From positions 1-64,000 of the forward strand of contig CAZNPZ010000009.1 in assembly GCA_964575255.1 (NCBI GenBank): DNA of 64,000 bases, read 5' to 3'. The position numbers and the translations under genes were made by a program. The notes beneath the pieces are model-generated. The model had not been told where the DNA came from. It made no database searches and saw only the letters and a program-made list of their open reading frames with translations. Source of the stretch: JAEZHK01 sp964575255 (GTDB lineage Bacteria; Bacillota; Clostridia; Christensenellales; Aristaeellaceae). How positions within the stretch are numbered: position 1 is the stretch's first letter; each line of letters opens with the position of its first letter. This document shows positions 17,209 to 25,359 of this stretch, piece after piece.

Positions 17209-17964
17209 ATGGATCAGAAAACGCTTGCCTATGTCAACCTGTACGGCGTGCTGGGCGCGCTGCCAAGGCTTTGTGAATTGGATCCTGCGGCGGCAAACCA
17301 CGTCCGCCTAAAAAAGCCGTTCAAGCTGGGCTTCCGTGTGAAAGGCGGCCCGGAGGCGACGCTCGTGTTTGAAAACGGCGGCTGCCGCATGGCGGATGGT
17401 GCTACTGAATGCGACATGCGGCTGTCGTTCGCGACGCCTGAGAAGTTCAACGGCATGATCAATGGAACCGTCACGCCCTTCCCGCTGAAGGGTCTGCACC
17501 ACGTGTTCTTCCTGCTCAAGCGCTTCACAAAGCTGACCGACCTCCTTGGCAAATACCTGAAGGCCTCGCCCGACGCGCTGAAGGACGAAACGTTCTTCAC
17601 GGTCAGCACGGAGCTGATGTTCCGCGTGATCGCGCAGTCGGTCGCGCAGATCGGAAACCACGACAGGATCGGGATGTTCAGCGCCTCCAACATCGTCGAC
17701 GGCGACGTCGAGCTGTCCATCGAGGGCGGCCCCGCCGCGACGCTCCGGGTGAAGGATCACGCCCTGACCGCCGTTTTTGAAAAGCCGGAGAACCCGCGCG
17801 CAATCATGCACTTCACGAGCCTGCGCCTCGCCCGGCAGCTCTTTGACGGCCAGGTCAACGCCGTCGCGTGCATTGGCCGCGGCGAAATCGAGATGCGCGG
17901 CATGATTTCGATGATCGACAACATCAACCGCATTTTGGACCGCGTCGCGGTCTATCTTTCGTAG
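17209..17964 (+). CDS. SCP2-like sterol/lipid-binding-fold protein, uncharacterised
   Basis: A 251-residue soluble protein. The central part (FKLGFRVKGGPEATLVFENGG, then MRLSFATPEKFNGMINGT) has the amphipathic beta pattern of the SCP2 sterol-transfer fold, which in bacteria binds lipids or hydrophobic cofactors; the assignment is by pattern and is not certain. There is no signal peptide. The start at 17209 follows AAAGGCGG with 9-nt spacing. It is first in a tight cluster with a class-III aminotransferase (10-nt gap) and an MscS channel (15-nt gap), so the three probably share a transcript. Its role is unknown. Confidence 0.6.
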   Translation: MDQKTLAYVNLYGVLGALPRLCELDPAAANHVRLKKPFKLGFRVKGGPEATLVFENGGCRMADGATECDMRLSFATPEKFNGMINGTVTPFPLKGLHHVFFLLKRFTKLTDLLGKYLKASPDALKDETFFTVSTELMFRVIAQSVAQIGNHDRIGMFSASNIVDGDVELSIEGGPAATLRVKDHALTAVFEKPENPRAIMHFTSLRLARQLFDGQVNAVACIGRGEIEMRGMISMIDNINRILDRVAVYLS

Positions 17965-17974
17965 GAGGCGCCGC

Positions 17975-19213
17975 ATGAAGCATCCTGTGTACAGCTACGA
18001 AAAGACGCGCGCGATGTTCGAGCGCGCCGTGAACGTGATCCCATCCGGCCTCTACGGCCATCAGGGCCCGGCGGAGGGCTGCCACATTCCGCCATCCGCG
18101 TTCCCGCAGTTTTCCAGCCGCGCCAAGGGCACGTATTTCTGGGATCTCGACGATAACCGGTTCATCGACTACATGTGCGCCTACGGTCCGAACGTGCTCG
18201 GCTACGGCGACCCGGATGTGGACGAGGCCGCGCGGCGGCAGATGGGGATCGCTGACTGCGTGACCGCGCCGCCGTCCCTGATCGTGGACTTCGCGGAGCT
18301 GATGGTGGACACCGTCGCCTCTGCAGACTGGGCGTTCTTCGCCAAGAACGGCGGCGACGTGACCACCGCGGCCATCATGACCGCGCGCGCCCACACGCGA
18401 AGGAAAAAGATCGTGTTCTTCAAGGGCTACTACCACGGCGTCGCGCCCTGGACGCAGAAGATGGACTACCCCGGCATCCTGGAAGAGGACGTCGCGAACA
18501 ACCTGTACGTGAAGTGGAACGACCTGGACGGCCTCAAGGAAACCTTCGAGAAGAACAAAGGCGAGATCGCGGCGGTCATCTCCCAGCCCTACATGCACGG
18601 CAACTTCGTGGACAACGAGATGCCCGCGGAGGGCTTCTGGGCGGGCGTCCGGAAACTGTGCGACGAGGCGGGAACGCTGCTCGTGATTGACGACGTGCGC
18701 GCGGGCTTCCGGCTGGACATGCGCGGCAGCGACCACTATTTCGGCTTTGAGGCCGACCTCATCTGCTTCTGCAAGGCGATCGCCAACGGATACAACGTGT
18801 CGGCGCTGTGCGGCAAGAACGCGTTCAAAAACGCGGTATCGTCCCTCTCCTACACCGGCAGCTACTGGATGAGCGCCGTGCCGTTCGCGGCGGGCATCGC
18901 GTGTATCAACAAGATGAAGGCGCTGGATCTGCCCAAGGTGCTCAACGAAAAGGGCAAAAAACTGACCGATGGCCTGGTCGCCCAGGCCGAAAAGCACGGC
19001 CATAAATTGATCGCATCCGGCGCGCCATCGCTGTTCTACCTGCGCCTCGCAGACGACGATTCGCTGATCCTGCACCAGCGCTGGATCGCCGAAATGGTCA
19101 AACGCGGCGCATTCCTTACCAACCACCACAACCACTTCATCAACTACGCGCTTTCCGACGAGGATATCGCCGAGACCATCGAGATCGCCGGCGAGGCGTT
19201 CGAAGCGCTGTAA
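17975..19213 (+). CDS. Class-III PLP aminotransferase (glutamate-1-semialdehyde aminomutase-like)
   Basis: A 412-residue fold-type I PLP enzyme. It begins YSYEKTRAMFERAVNVIPSG like HemL-type proteins, has the cofactor-site segments AFFAKNGGDVTTAA, KGYYHGV and LLVIDDVRAGFR (PLP-ring Asp), and the Schiff-base lysine in FCKAIANGYNVSALCG. True HemL has a GTEA/SGTEA motif and a conserved KxIGGG around lysine; here the positions read NGGDV and KAIANGY, so a different amino-ketone or amino-sugar substrate is more likely than 5-aminolevulinate synthesis. No heme genes are nearby. AGGAGG precedes the ATG. It sits between the SCP2-like and MscS genes. Confidence 0.85.
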   Translation: MKHPVYSYEKTRAMFERAVNVIPSGLYGHQGPAEGCHIPPSAFPQFSSRAKGTYFWDLDDNRFIDYMCAYGPNVLGYGDPDVDEAARRQMGIADCVTAPPSLIVDFAELMVDTVASADWAFFAKNGGDVTTAAIMTARAHTRRKKIVFFKGYYHGVAPWTQKMDYPGILEEDVANNLYVKWNDLDGLKETFEKNKGEIAAVISQPYMHGNFVDNEMPAEGFWAGVRKLCDEAGTLLVIDDVRAGFRLDMRGSDHYFGFEADLICFCKAIANGYNVSALCGKNAFKNAVSSLSYTGSYWMSAVPFAAGIACINKMKALDLPKVLNEKGKKLTDGLVAQAEKHGHKLIASGAPSLFYLRLADDDSLILHQRWIAEMVKRGAFLTNHHNHFINYALSDEDIAETIEIAGEAFEAL

Positions 19214-19228
19214 TAAAGGAGCAATTCC

Positions 19229-20050
19229 TTGCCCGAACAGGTCAGCGGCTTTCTTTCGGCTTCCATCGGAGCCGTCACCGTCGGCCGCCTGCTTCAAGCG
19301 GCGGCCGCGCTGATTGTATGCGTGATTTTGGCGCGGATGTCGGTCAAATACGCGGATCACGCGCTGAGCCGCATCCGCGTGGAGAAGTCGCTGCACACCT
19401 TCGTCAAGTCCGCGCTGAAGATCGTCCTATATACGGTCGCCGCGCTGATCGCGGCGGACGCGCTGGGGATTCCCGTCACGTCGCTGGTGGCACTTTTGGG
19501 GGTCGTGGGTCTTGCGGTGTCGCTGTCGGTACAGAACACGCTGATGAACCTGCTGGGCGGACTGATGATTCTAACGACCAAGCCCTTCATCGTCGGCGAC
19601 TACATCGCCTCCGGCGGCGCGGAGGGCACGGTGCTGGACATCGGCCTGATCTACACCCAGATCGCCACCGCCGACGACAAGATCGTGTTTCTCACCAACG
19701 GCTCGCTTTCTTCCGGACAGATTACGAACTACACCAGAAGCCGTAAGCGCAGGCTTGACATGCATTTTTCCGCCACCTTTGACGCGGACCCGGAGGCCGT
19801 GAAAGGGCTGATCCTTTCGGCGCTCGACGATCCGCGGGTTCTCCCAGAGCCCGCCCCGCTGGTTCGGGTCGGCGGCTACACCGACCTTGGGATCAGCTAC
19901 GCCGTGCGCGCGTGGGTGGCCACCGCCGACTACTGGGCGGTCTTTTACGACGTCAACGAGCGCGTCGGCCGCGCGTTCCGGGACGGCGGCGTCCGCATGC
20001 CCGTCCGGCAGTATGGATCCAATTTCCAGGAAAGCAGTTCAAAACCTTGA
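19229..20050 (+). CDS. mscS: Small-conductance mechanosensitive channel (MscS family)
   Basis: A 273-residue MscS-type channel that would release solutes on hypo-osmotic shock. Three N-terminal hydrophobic segments (about 12-35, 55-75 and the pore helix 82-110) are followed by the pore-lining GLAVSLSVQNTLMNLLGGLMI, the beta domain (KPFIVGDYI, GTVLDIGLIYT, DDKIVFLTNGSLSSGQITNYTR) and the C-terminal alpha/beta vestibule. Start is TTG at 19229, chosen because AAAGGA lies 8 nt upstream and the membrane segment begins soon after. The stop overlaps the -35 box of the next gene's promoter. Confidence 0.92.
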   Translation: MPEQVSGFLSASIGAVTVGRLLQAAAALIVCVILARMSVKYADHALSRIRVEKSLHTFVKSALKIVLYTVAALIAADALGIPVTSLVALLGVVGLAVSLSVQNTLMNLLGGLMILTTKPFIVGDYIASGGAEGTVLDIGLIYTQIATADDKIVFLTNGSLSSGQITNYTRSRKRRLDMHFSATFDADPEAVKGLILSALDDPRVLPEPAPLVRVGGYTDLGISYAVRAWVATADYWAVFYDVNERVGRAFRDGGVRMPVRQYGSNFQESSSKP

Positions 20051-20075
20051 CGGTTTGTGCAGAACGGCTTATAAT
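20047..20075 (+). promoter_or_regulatory. Promoter of the fucose-isomerase-fold gene
   Basis: TTGACG (20047-20052, overlapping the mscS stop), 17-nt spacer, TATAAT (20070-20075). Confidence 0.78.
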
Positions 20076-20086
20076 AGCAATCGATA

Positions 20087-20096
20087 TTAACGTTAT
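20087..20096. promoter_or_regulatory. Possible LacI-type operator
   Basis: TTAACGTTAT lies about 5-14 nt past the expected transcription start. It contains the perfect palindrome TAACGTTA and matches nine of ten positions of TTAWCGWTAA, the core at the GRE-operon promoter (63331-63342). Confidence 0.4.
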
Positions 20097-20120
20097 CATT
20101 TATAGAGAGGGGACGTATTG

Positions 20121-21521
<1,401 letters not shown>

Positions 21522-21547
21522 CGAGCCTCCTGCGGGCGACCCAAAAT

Positions 21548-21585
21548 GCGGCGGCATGCCCATCGATGCCGCCGCTGTATTTTTT
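21548..21585 (+). terminator. Rho-independent terminator after the isomerase-fold gene
   Basis: Perfect ten-pair stem GCGGCGGCAT/ATGCCGCCGC with an eight-base loop, followed by TGTATTTTTT. Confidence 0.88.
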
Positions 21586-21613
21586 AACCCCTGTTTCGGC
21601 TGCGCAATCCCGG

Positions 21614-21642
21614 TTGAAACTATAATTTGGTTTTGTTATGCT
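21614..21642 (+). promoter_or_regulatory. Promoter of the ZIP transporter gene
   Basis: TTGAAA (21614-21619), 17-nt spacer, TATGCT (21637-21642). A TATAAT at 21621-21626 is a second possible -10 but lacks a -35. Confidence 0.5.
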
Positions 21643-21674
21643 ACTGTGGAAAAAGATGCGAAGGGGTGTTGGGC

Positions 21675-22469
21675 ATGGGCCAGGCGCTTCTGTGGGCCGC
21701 GGGCGGCACCGGTTTTACATTTCTGATGACAGCGCTGGGCGCGGCGATGGTGTTTTTGTTCCGCAAGGAAATGAGCGGCGGCATCCAGAAGATCTTCCTG
21801 GGCTTCGCGGCGGGCGTGATGATCGCCGCCTCGGTGTGGAGCCTTCTGATCCCGGCCATCGAGGAGGCCGAAGCCGCGGGCGCGGTCGGCTGGATCCCGG
21901 CGGCGGGTGGCTTCATCATCGGCATCGCGTTCCTGTACGGCCTGGATCGCCTGATCCCGCACCTGCACATCGGCTCTACCGAGTCGGAGGGCATGTCCTC
22001 TTCGATGAAGCGCACGTCGCTCCTCGTGATGGCAGTCACGCTGCACAACATCCCGGAGGGCATGGCGGTCGGGCTTTCCTTCGCGCGGGCCGCGCAGCAC
22101 GGCGGCGATGTGGCGATCTACGCCTCGGCGATGGCGCTGGCGCTGGGCATCGGCATCCAGAACTTCCCGGAAGGCGCCGCGGTTTCGCTGCCGCTTCGGC
22201 AGGAGGGGCTGAGCCTGAAACGGGCGTTCCTCATGGGCAGCATGTCGGGCATCGTGGAGCCGGTGTTTGGCATCCTGACGGTCGTGGCCGCCGCGCTGAT
22301 CGCGCCCTATATGCCGTGGCTACTGTCCTTTGCCGCGGGCGCGATGATGTATGTGGTGGTGGAGGAATTGATCCCGGAGGCGCACCTTGGCGAACACTCC
22401 AACGTGGGCACGATGGGCGTGATGGCGGGCTTCCTGATCATGATGATATTGGACGTTTCCTTAGGATAA
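21675..22469 (+). CDS. ZIP family metal transporter
   Basis: A 264-residue membrane protein that imports zinc or other divalent metals. About eight hydrophobic helices are visible. The hallmark metal-site helices are present: VTLHNIPEGMAVGLSFA (TM4) and GIGIQNFPEGAAVSLPL (TM5), plus VVEELIPEAHLGEH (TM6-7), which together mark the GufA/ZIPB-like branch. The start ATG 21675 follows AAGGGGT. It lies in a single-gene unit. The window also has a CDF exporter at 6.6 kb, so both uptake and efflux of divalent metals are covered. Confidence 0.92.
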   Translation: MGQALLWAAGGTGFTFLMTALGAAMVFLFRKEMSGGIQKIFLGFAAGVMIAASVWSLLIPAIEEAEAAGAVGWIPAAGGFIIGIAFLYGLDRLIPHLHIGSTESEGMSSSMKRTSLLVMAVTLHNIPEGMAVGLSFARAAQHGGDVAIYASAMALALGIGIQNFPEGAAVSLPLRQEGLSLKRAFLMGSMSGIVEPVFGILTVVAAALIAPYMPWLLSFAAGAMMYVVVEELIPEAHLGEHSNVGTMGVMAGFLIMMILDVSLG

Positions 22470-22496
22470 CGCGCCGCGAAGAAACCCTTCCAGGAT

Positions 22497-22535
22497 AAAA
22501 CGCAGGTTCCCGCGCCGGAAACGGCAGGGAACCTG
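22497..22535 (-). terminator. Terminator between converging ZIP and GNAT genes
   Basis: CAGGTTCCC (22503-22511) pairs with GGGAACCTG (22527-22535). On the minus strand it is followed by CGTTTTATCC, so it best serves the GNAT gene; on the plus strand only TTCTC follows. Confidence 0.65.
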
Positions 22536-22544
22536 TTCTCATGA

Positions 22545-23018
22545 CTACAAAGTGATTTCAAATTCTAGCTCGTGCTCAATGGGAATGCCATCCTCGCCTG
22601 TGACGGGGATGGAAGGCTTGAGCTTGCGCGCCTCGTTCACCGCATTGATGTGGACGGCCTTGAGGCGGAAACCGTAGCGCTGGTAGAATCGGATGGCCTT
22701 GGTATTGTCGTTGGTGGTGATCAGCCACACGCGCTTGAATCCCCGGCGGCGGGCTTCATGAACCGCTGCATCCAAGAGCTTCCTGCCGACGCCCTGCCCT
22801 TCGATGAGCGAGAACAGCGCGCTGATCTCCAAGCCAGCTTCTGTCTCCCGGTACAACAACGCGCCCAATAATGCGCCCTCCTCCACCGCGACGAAGCCCG
22901 GAAGATCGCGGGTGTCGTAGACCGTGCCCATCACAGCGCACATCGGCCCGCCCCACAGGCAGCGCACATAGCCGTCCACCGTAGCCCTGTGGTTACTGTG
23001 CAGCGCGTGTATCTCCAT
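22545..23018 (-). CDS. GNAT family N-acetyltransferase
   Basis: A 157-residue acetyl-CoA-dependent acetyltransferase of unknown target. The acetyl-CoA loop is seen in IEGQGVGRKLLDAAVHEARRRG (Q/RxxGxG/A pattern), preceded by beta strand LEISALFSL and followed by RVWLITTNDNTKAIRFYQRYGFR, the typical C-terminal GNAT block. CGGAGGG lies upstream of the ATG at 23018. It is a single gene, converging on the ZIP gene and diverging from GH3 paralogue 3. Small-molecule or protein substrate cannot be told. Confidence 0.9.
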   Translation of the reverse strand: MEIHALHSNHRATVDGYVRCLWGGPMCAVMGTVYDTRDLPGFVAVEEGALLGALLYRETEAGLEISALFSLIEGQGVGRKLLDAAVHEARRRGFKRVWLITTNDNTKAIRFYQRYGFRLKAVHINAVNEARKLKPSIPVTGEDGIPIEHELEFEITL

Positions 23019-23101
23019 AATTGCCCTCCGGTTGTGATCCTTCAAATCCCATGATCATTGTACCGGAAATCATTCCCGAATACAATCCGCTTTGCGTTCG
23101 G

Positions 23102-23130
23102 TTGACAATCCGGTTTGTGATTCCTATAAT
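23102..23130 (+). promoter_or_regulatory. Consensus promoter of the third GH3 gene
   Basis: TTGACA (23102-23107), 17-nt spacer, TATAAT (23125-23130); perfect consensus. Confidence 0.85.
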
Positions 23131-23164
23131 GGGCGATAGTCGTCGTTTATAGAGGGGGCGCCCC

Positions 23165-24541
23165 ATGCGGATGTACCTGCGCGCACTGGCCGCGGCGCTT
23201 ATGATGCTCGTTTCACTTTCGGCTTTCACTGTCCATGCTGCGCAAGCCGATCCCGTCGAGGCGATCCTTTCTGGCATGAGCCTCGAACAGAAGGTCGGCC
23301 AGATGTTCTTCGTCACCTGCCCGCTGAACAAGAAGACCGCGCTGAACGCCGTTCGGGACTATCAGCCGGGCGGTCTTGTGATGTACGCGGTGAATTTTTC
23401 CGGCAAAAATCCCGACAGCTTCAAAGCGTTCGCCGACGATCTGCAGGCGGAGTGCGCGGTTCCGATGCTGATCGCGACCGACGAGGAGGGCGGCACCACC
23501 GCCCGCGTCAGCAGCTACAAAGCCTACCGGAAGAAAAAATTCCCGTCGCCCCGGACATTGAAAGAGCAGGGCGGCCTGGACGCGGTGCGCGCGGACGCTC
23601 GCGAGAAGGCGGAACTGCTTCTCTCAATCGGGGTCAACGTGAACCTCGCGCCGATCGCGGACGTCCCGGTCAAAAAGGGCGATTTCATCTATGCCCGCGC
23701 CTACGACACCGACCCGGCGGAGGTTGCCAGGTTCATCGCGACGGTCTCTTCGGAGAGTACGGACGCAGGGTTGGGCGTGGTGCTCAAGCACTTTCCGGGC
23801 TACGGCGGAAACCGGGATACCCACGCAGGCATTGTGGTGGACAAAAGGCCACTTGAAACGTTCGAGGCGCGCGACTTCCTGCCGTTCGAGGCGGGGTTCG
23901 AGGCAGGCGCGGGCGCGGTGATGATGGAACACAGCATCGTCAACTGCTTTGATAAAAAACTGCCCGCGTCGCTGTCGCCCGCTGTCAACGAGGCATTGCG
24001 CGGCCTGGGCTTTGACGGCGTCGCAATGACCGACAACCTCTCGATGCGGGCGGTTTCCAAAAAATACAGCCTCCGGGAGGCCGTGGTGCTGGCCGTTCAG
24101 GCGGGCAACGACATGTTGGATCTGAACGACTATCGGACCGGCATTCGGGCGCTCTTGAAGGCGGTGAAGGACGGCAGGATCAGCGAGGATCGCATCGACC
24201 AGTCGGTGCGAAGGATTCTGCGCTGGAAGCAGTCGCTGGGGCTTTTCGATCCGAAGCCGTCGCCGACGCCCAAGCCGACGAAGACGCCCAAGCCGACGAA
24301 GACGCCCAAGCCGACGAAGACGCCCAAGCCCACCAGAACGCCCAGGCCGACGCCCACACCCACGCCGAAACCCACACCCACGCCGTCGCCGACACCCACA
24401 CCCACGCCGAAGCCCACGCCGACGCCAAAGCCCTCCCCCACGCCGAAGCCCACGCCGACGCCAAAGCCCTCCCCCACGCCCCAGCCAACGCCCCGTCCGA
24501 CCAAATGGATCGCGCCCCCGCCGCCTATGAGGATGGGATAA
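23165..24541 (+). CDS. Secreted GH3 hexosaminidase-like protein with Pro/Thr-rich tail, paralogue 3
   Basis: A 458-residue GH3 protein: signal peptide (about 1-26), catalytic domain (27-365) with KVGQMFFVTCP, IATDEEGGTTAR, IGVNVNLAPIADV, LKHFPGYGGNRDTHAG and FDGVAMTDNLSMRAV, then about 90 residues made of KPT/TPKPTP-type repeats, ending in a short KWIAPPPPMRMG. Such tails span or stick to the cell wall in monoderm bacteria and keep the enzyme at the surface; there is no LPXTG sorting motif. The coding DNA of the tail is a degenerate repeat. Its last 17 bases overlap the 3' end of the converging yunB gene. Own perfect promoter at 23102. Confidence 0.9.
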   Translation: MRMYLRALAAALMMLVSLSAFTVHAAQADPVEAILSGMSLEQKVGQMFFVTCPLNKKTALNAVRDYQPGGLVMYAVNFSGKNPDSFKAFADDLQAECAVPMLIATDEEGGTTARVSSYKAYRKKKFPSPRTLKEQGGLDAVRADAREKAELLLSIGVNVNLAPIADVPVKKGDFIYARAYDTDPAEVARFIATVSSESTDAGLGVVLKHFPGYGGNRDTHAGIVVDKRPLETFEARDFLPFEAGFEAGAGAVMMEHSIVNCFDKKLPASLSPAVNEALRGLGFDGVAMTDNLSMRAVSKKYSLREAVVLAVQAGNDMLDLNDYRTGIRALLKAVKDGRISEDRIDQSVRRILRWKQSLGLFDPKPSPTPKPTKTPKPTKTPKPTKTPKPTRTPRPTPTPTPKPTPTPSPTPTPTPKPTPTPKPSPTPKPTPTPKPSPTPQPTPRPTKWIAPPPPMRMG

Positions 24542-25181
24542 GGTTCAGCATGCTGTCCACATCCGGCACGTTGACGTAGGAATCGGGCACCTGGCCGACG
24601 ATGATCGCGTCCGCAACCGGCACCTGTGTTTTGATCGACACGGTGGACGCGCCGGTCGGGATCACGATGCGCATCTCCGTGGACGTTTCCAGCGAGATCT
24701 CATGCCGCGTCTGGTTGATGCCGGCCGACTCGAAGGCCGTCACGAACCGGGTGGTGATCGAGCCCACCGGCACCACGCCGACGCGGATCCTGGGGCCGGT
24801 ACCTGCCAGAATCTTGACGCCGAAGGCTGCGCCGAGCGGCAGCGTCACGCCCTCGTCCTCCAGTTCCGCCAAATTTTTCTGAACCGTGAGCGCGGTCTTC
24901 GAAGCGAGTTCGTTCATCAGCTGCGTATTGGCCTTGATCAAAGTGACCCGGCCGTTTCCGTCCGTGGATACCTGGATCAGGTCGGAGTAGCTGACGGACG
25001 ACTTCATCACCTCCGCGACCGCCTGGTTGATCGCCGCCACCGCGAGCTGCCGCGCCCGCGCCTCCGCCATCGAAATCACGACCGGGTTCAGGTTGCCAAA
25101 CACATAGGCGAGCAGCGCCGCGGCGATCACCAGTACCGCCGCCAGCGCGACCAGAATGCGCCTGCCTTTTTTTGCAACCAT
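24525..25181 (-). CDS. yunB: Sporulation protein YunB
   Basis: A 218-residue protein with one N-terminal membrane segment (about 8-30) and an extracytoplasmic domain: NPVVISMAEARARQLAVAAINQAV, SYSDLIQVSTDGNGRVTLI, NTQLMNELAS, LPLGAAFGVKILAGTGPRI, then the C-terminal block with IVIPTGAS and VPDSYVNVPD. This matches YunB, a mother-cell protein needed for efficient sporulation in Bacillus, conserved across endospore formers. Start at 25181 (MVAKKGR) places the membrane segment at the usual position; a longer in-frame start is unlikely. Its stop codon region overlaps GH3 paralogue 3 tail-to-tail. I did not find a convincing sigma-E promoter. Confidence 0.88.
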   Translation of the reverse strand: MVAKKGRRILVALAAVLVIAAALLAYVFGNLNPVVISMAEARARQLAVAAINQAVAEVMKSSVSYSDLIQVSTDGNGRVTLIKANTQLMNELASKTALTVQKNLAELEDEGVTLPLGAAFGVKILAGTGPRIRVGVVPVGSITTRFVTAFESAGINQTRHEISLETSTEMRIVIPTGASTVSIKTQVPVADAIIVGQVPDSYVNVPDVDSMLNLIPSS

Positions 25182-25296
25182 CTGGCGATCCACTCCGTCC
25201 AAAGGGGCGTAGGCAAACCCCGCCAAGGCAAATCTATGCCGCGGCCGCGCTAAACTGAACGGCAACCCGGTTTCAGCGTGCAATCGGGCGGGCCGT

Positions 25297-25306
25297 GTGC
25301 TATAAT
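25297..25306 (+). promoter_or_regulatory. Extended -10 promoter of the PBP1A gene
   Basis: TGC followed by TATAAT at 25301-25306, an extended -10 with no recognisable -35. It is 54 nt from the start codon. Confidence 0.5.
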
Positions 25307-25359
25307 ACTACGTACCTGTCAAACGGCGGAGCATCGATTTTCGGGAGGATACCAACCAA

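Noticed and set aside
17924..19396. 490-codon minus-strand ORF opposite the aminotransferase
   Set aside because: Antisense shadow of a conserved gene with proper ribosome site.
24130..24504. Long glycine/valine-rich minus-strand ORF opposite the GH3 tail
   Set aside because: It is the reverse complement of the Pro/Thr repeat; no start signals.
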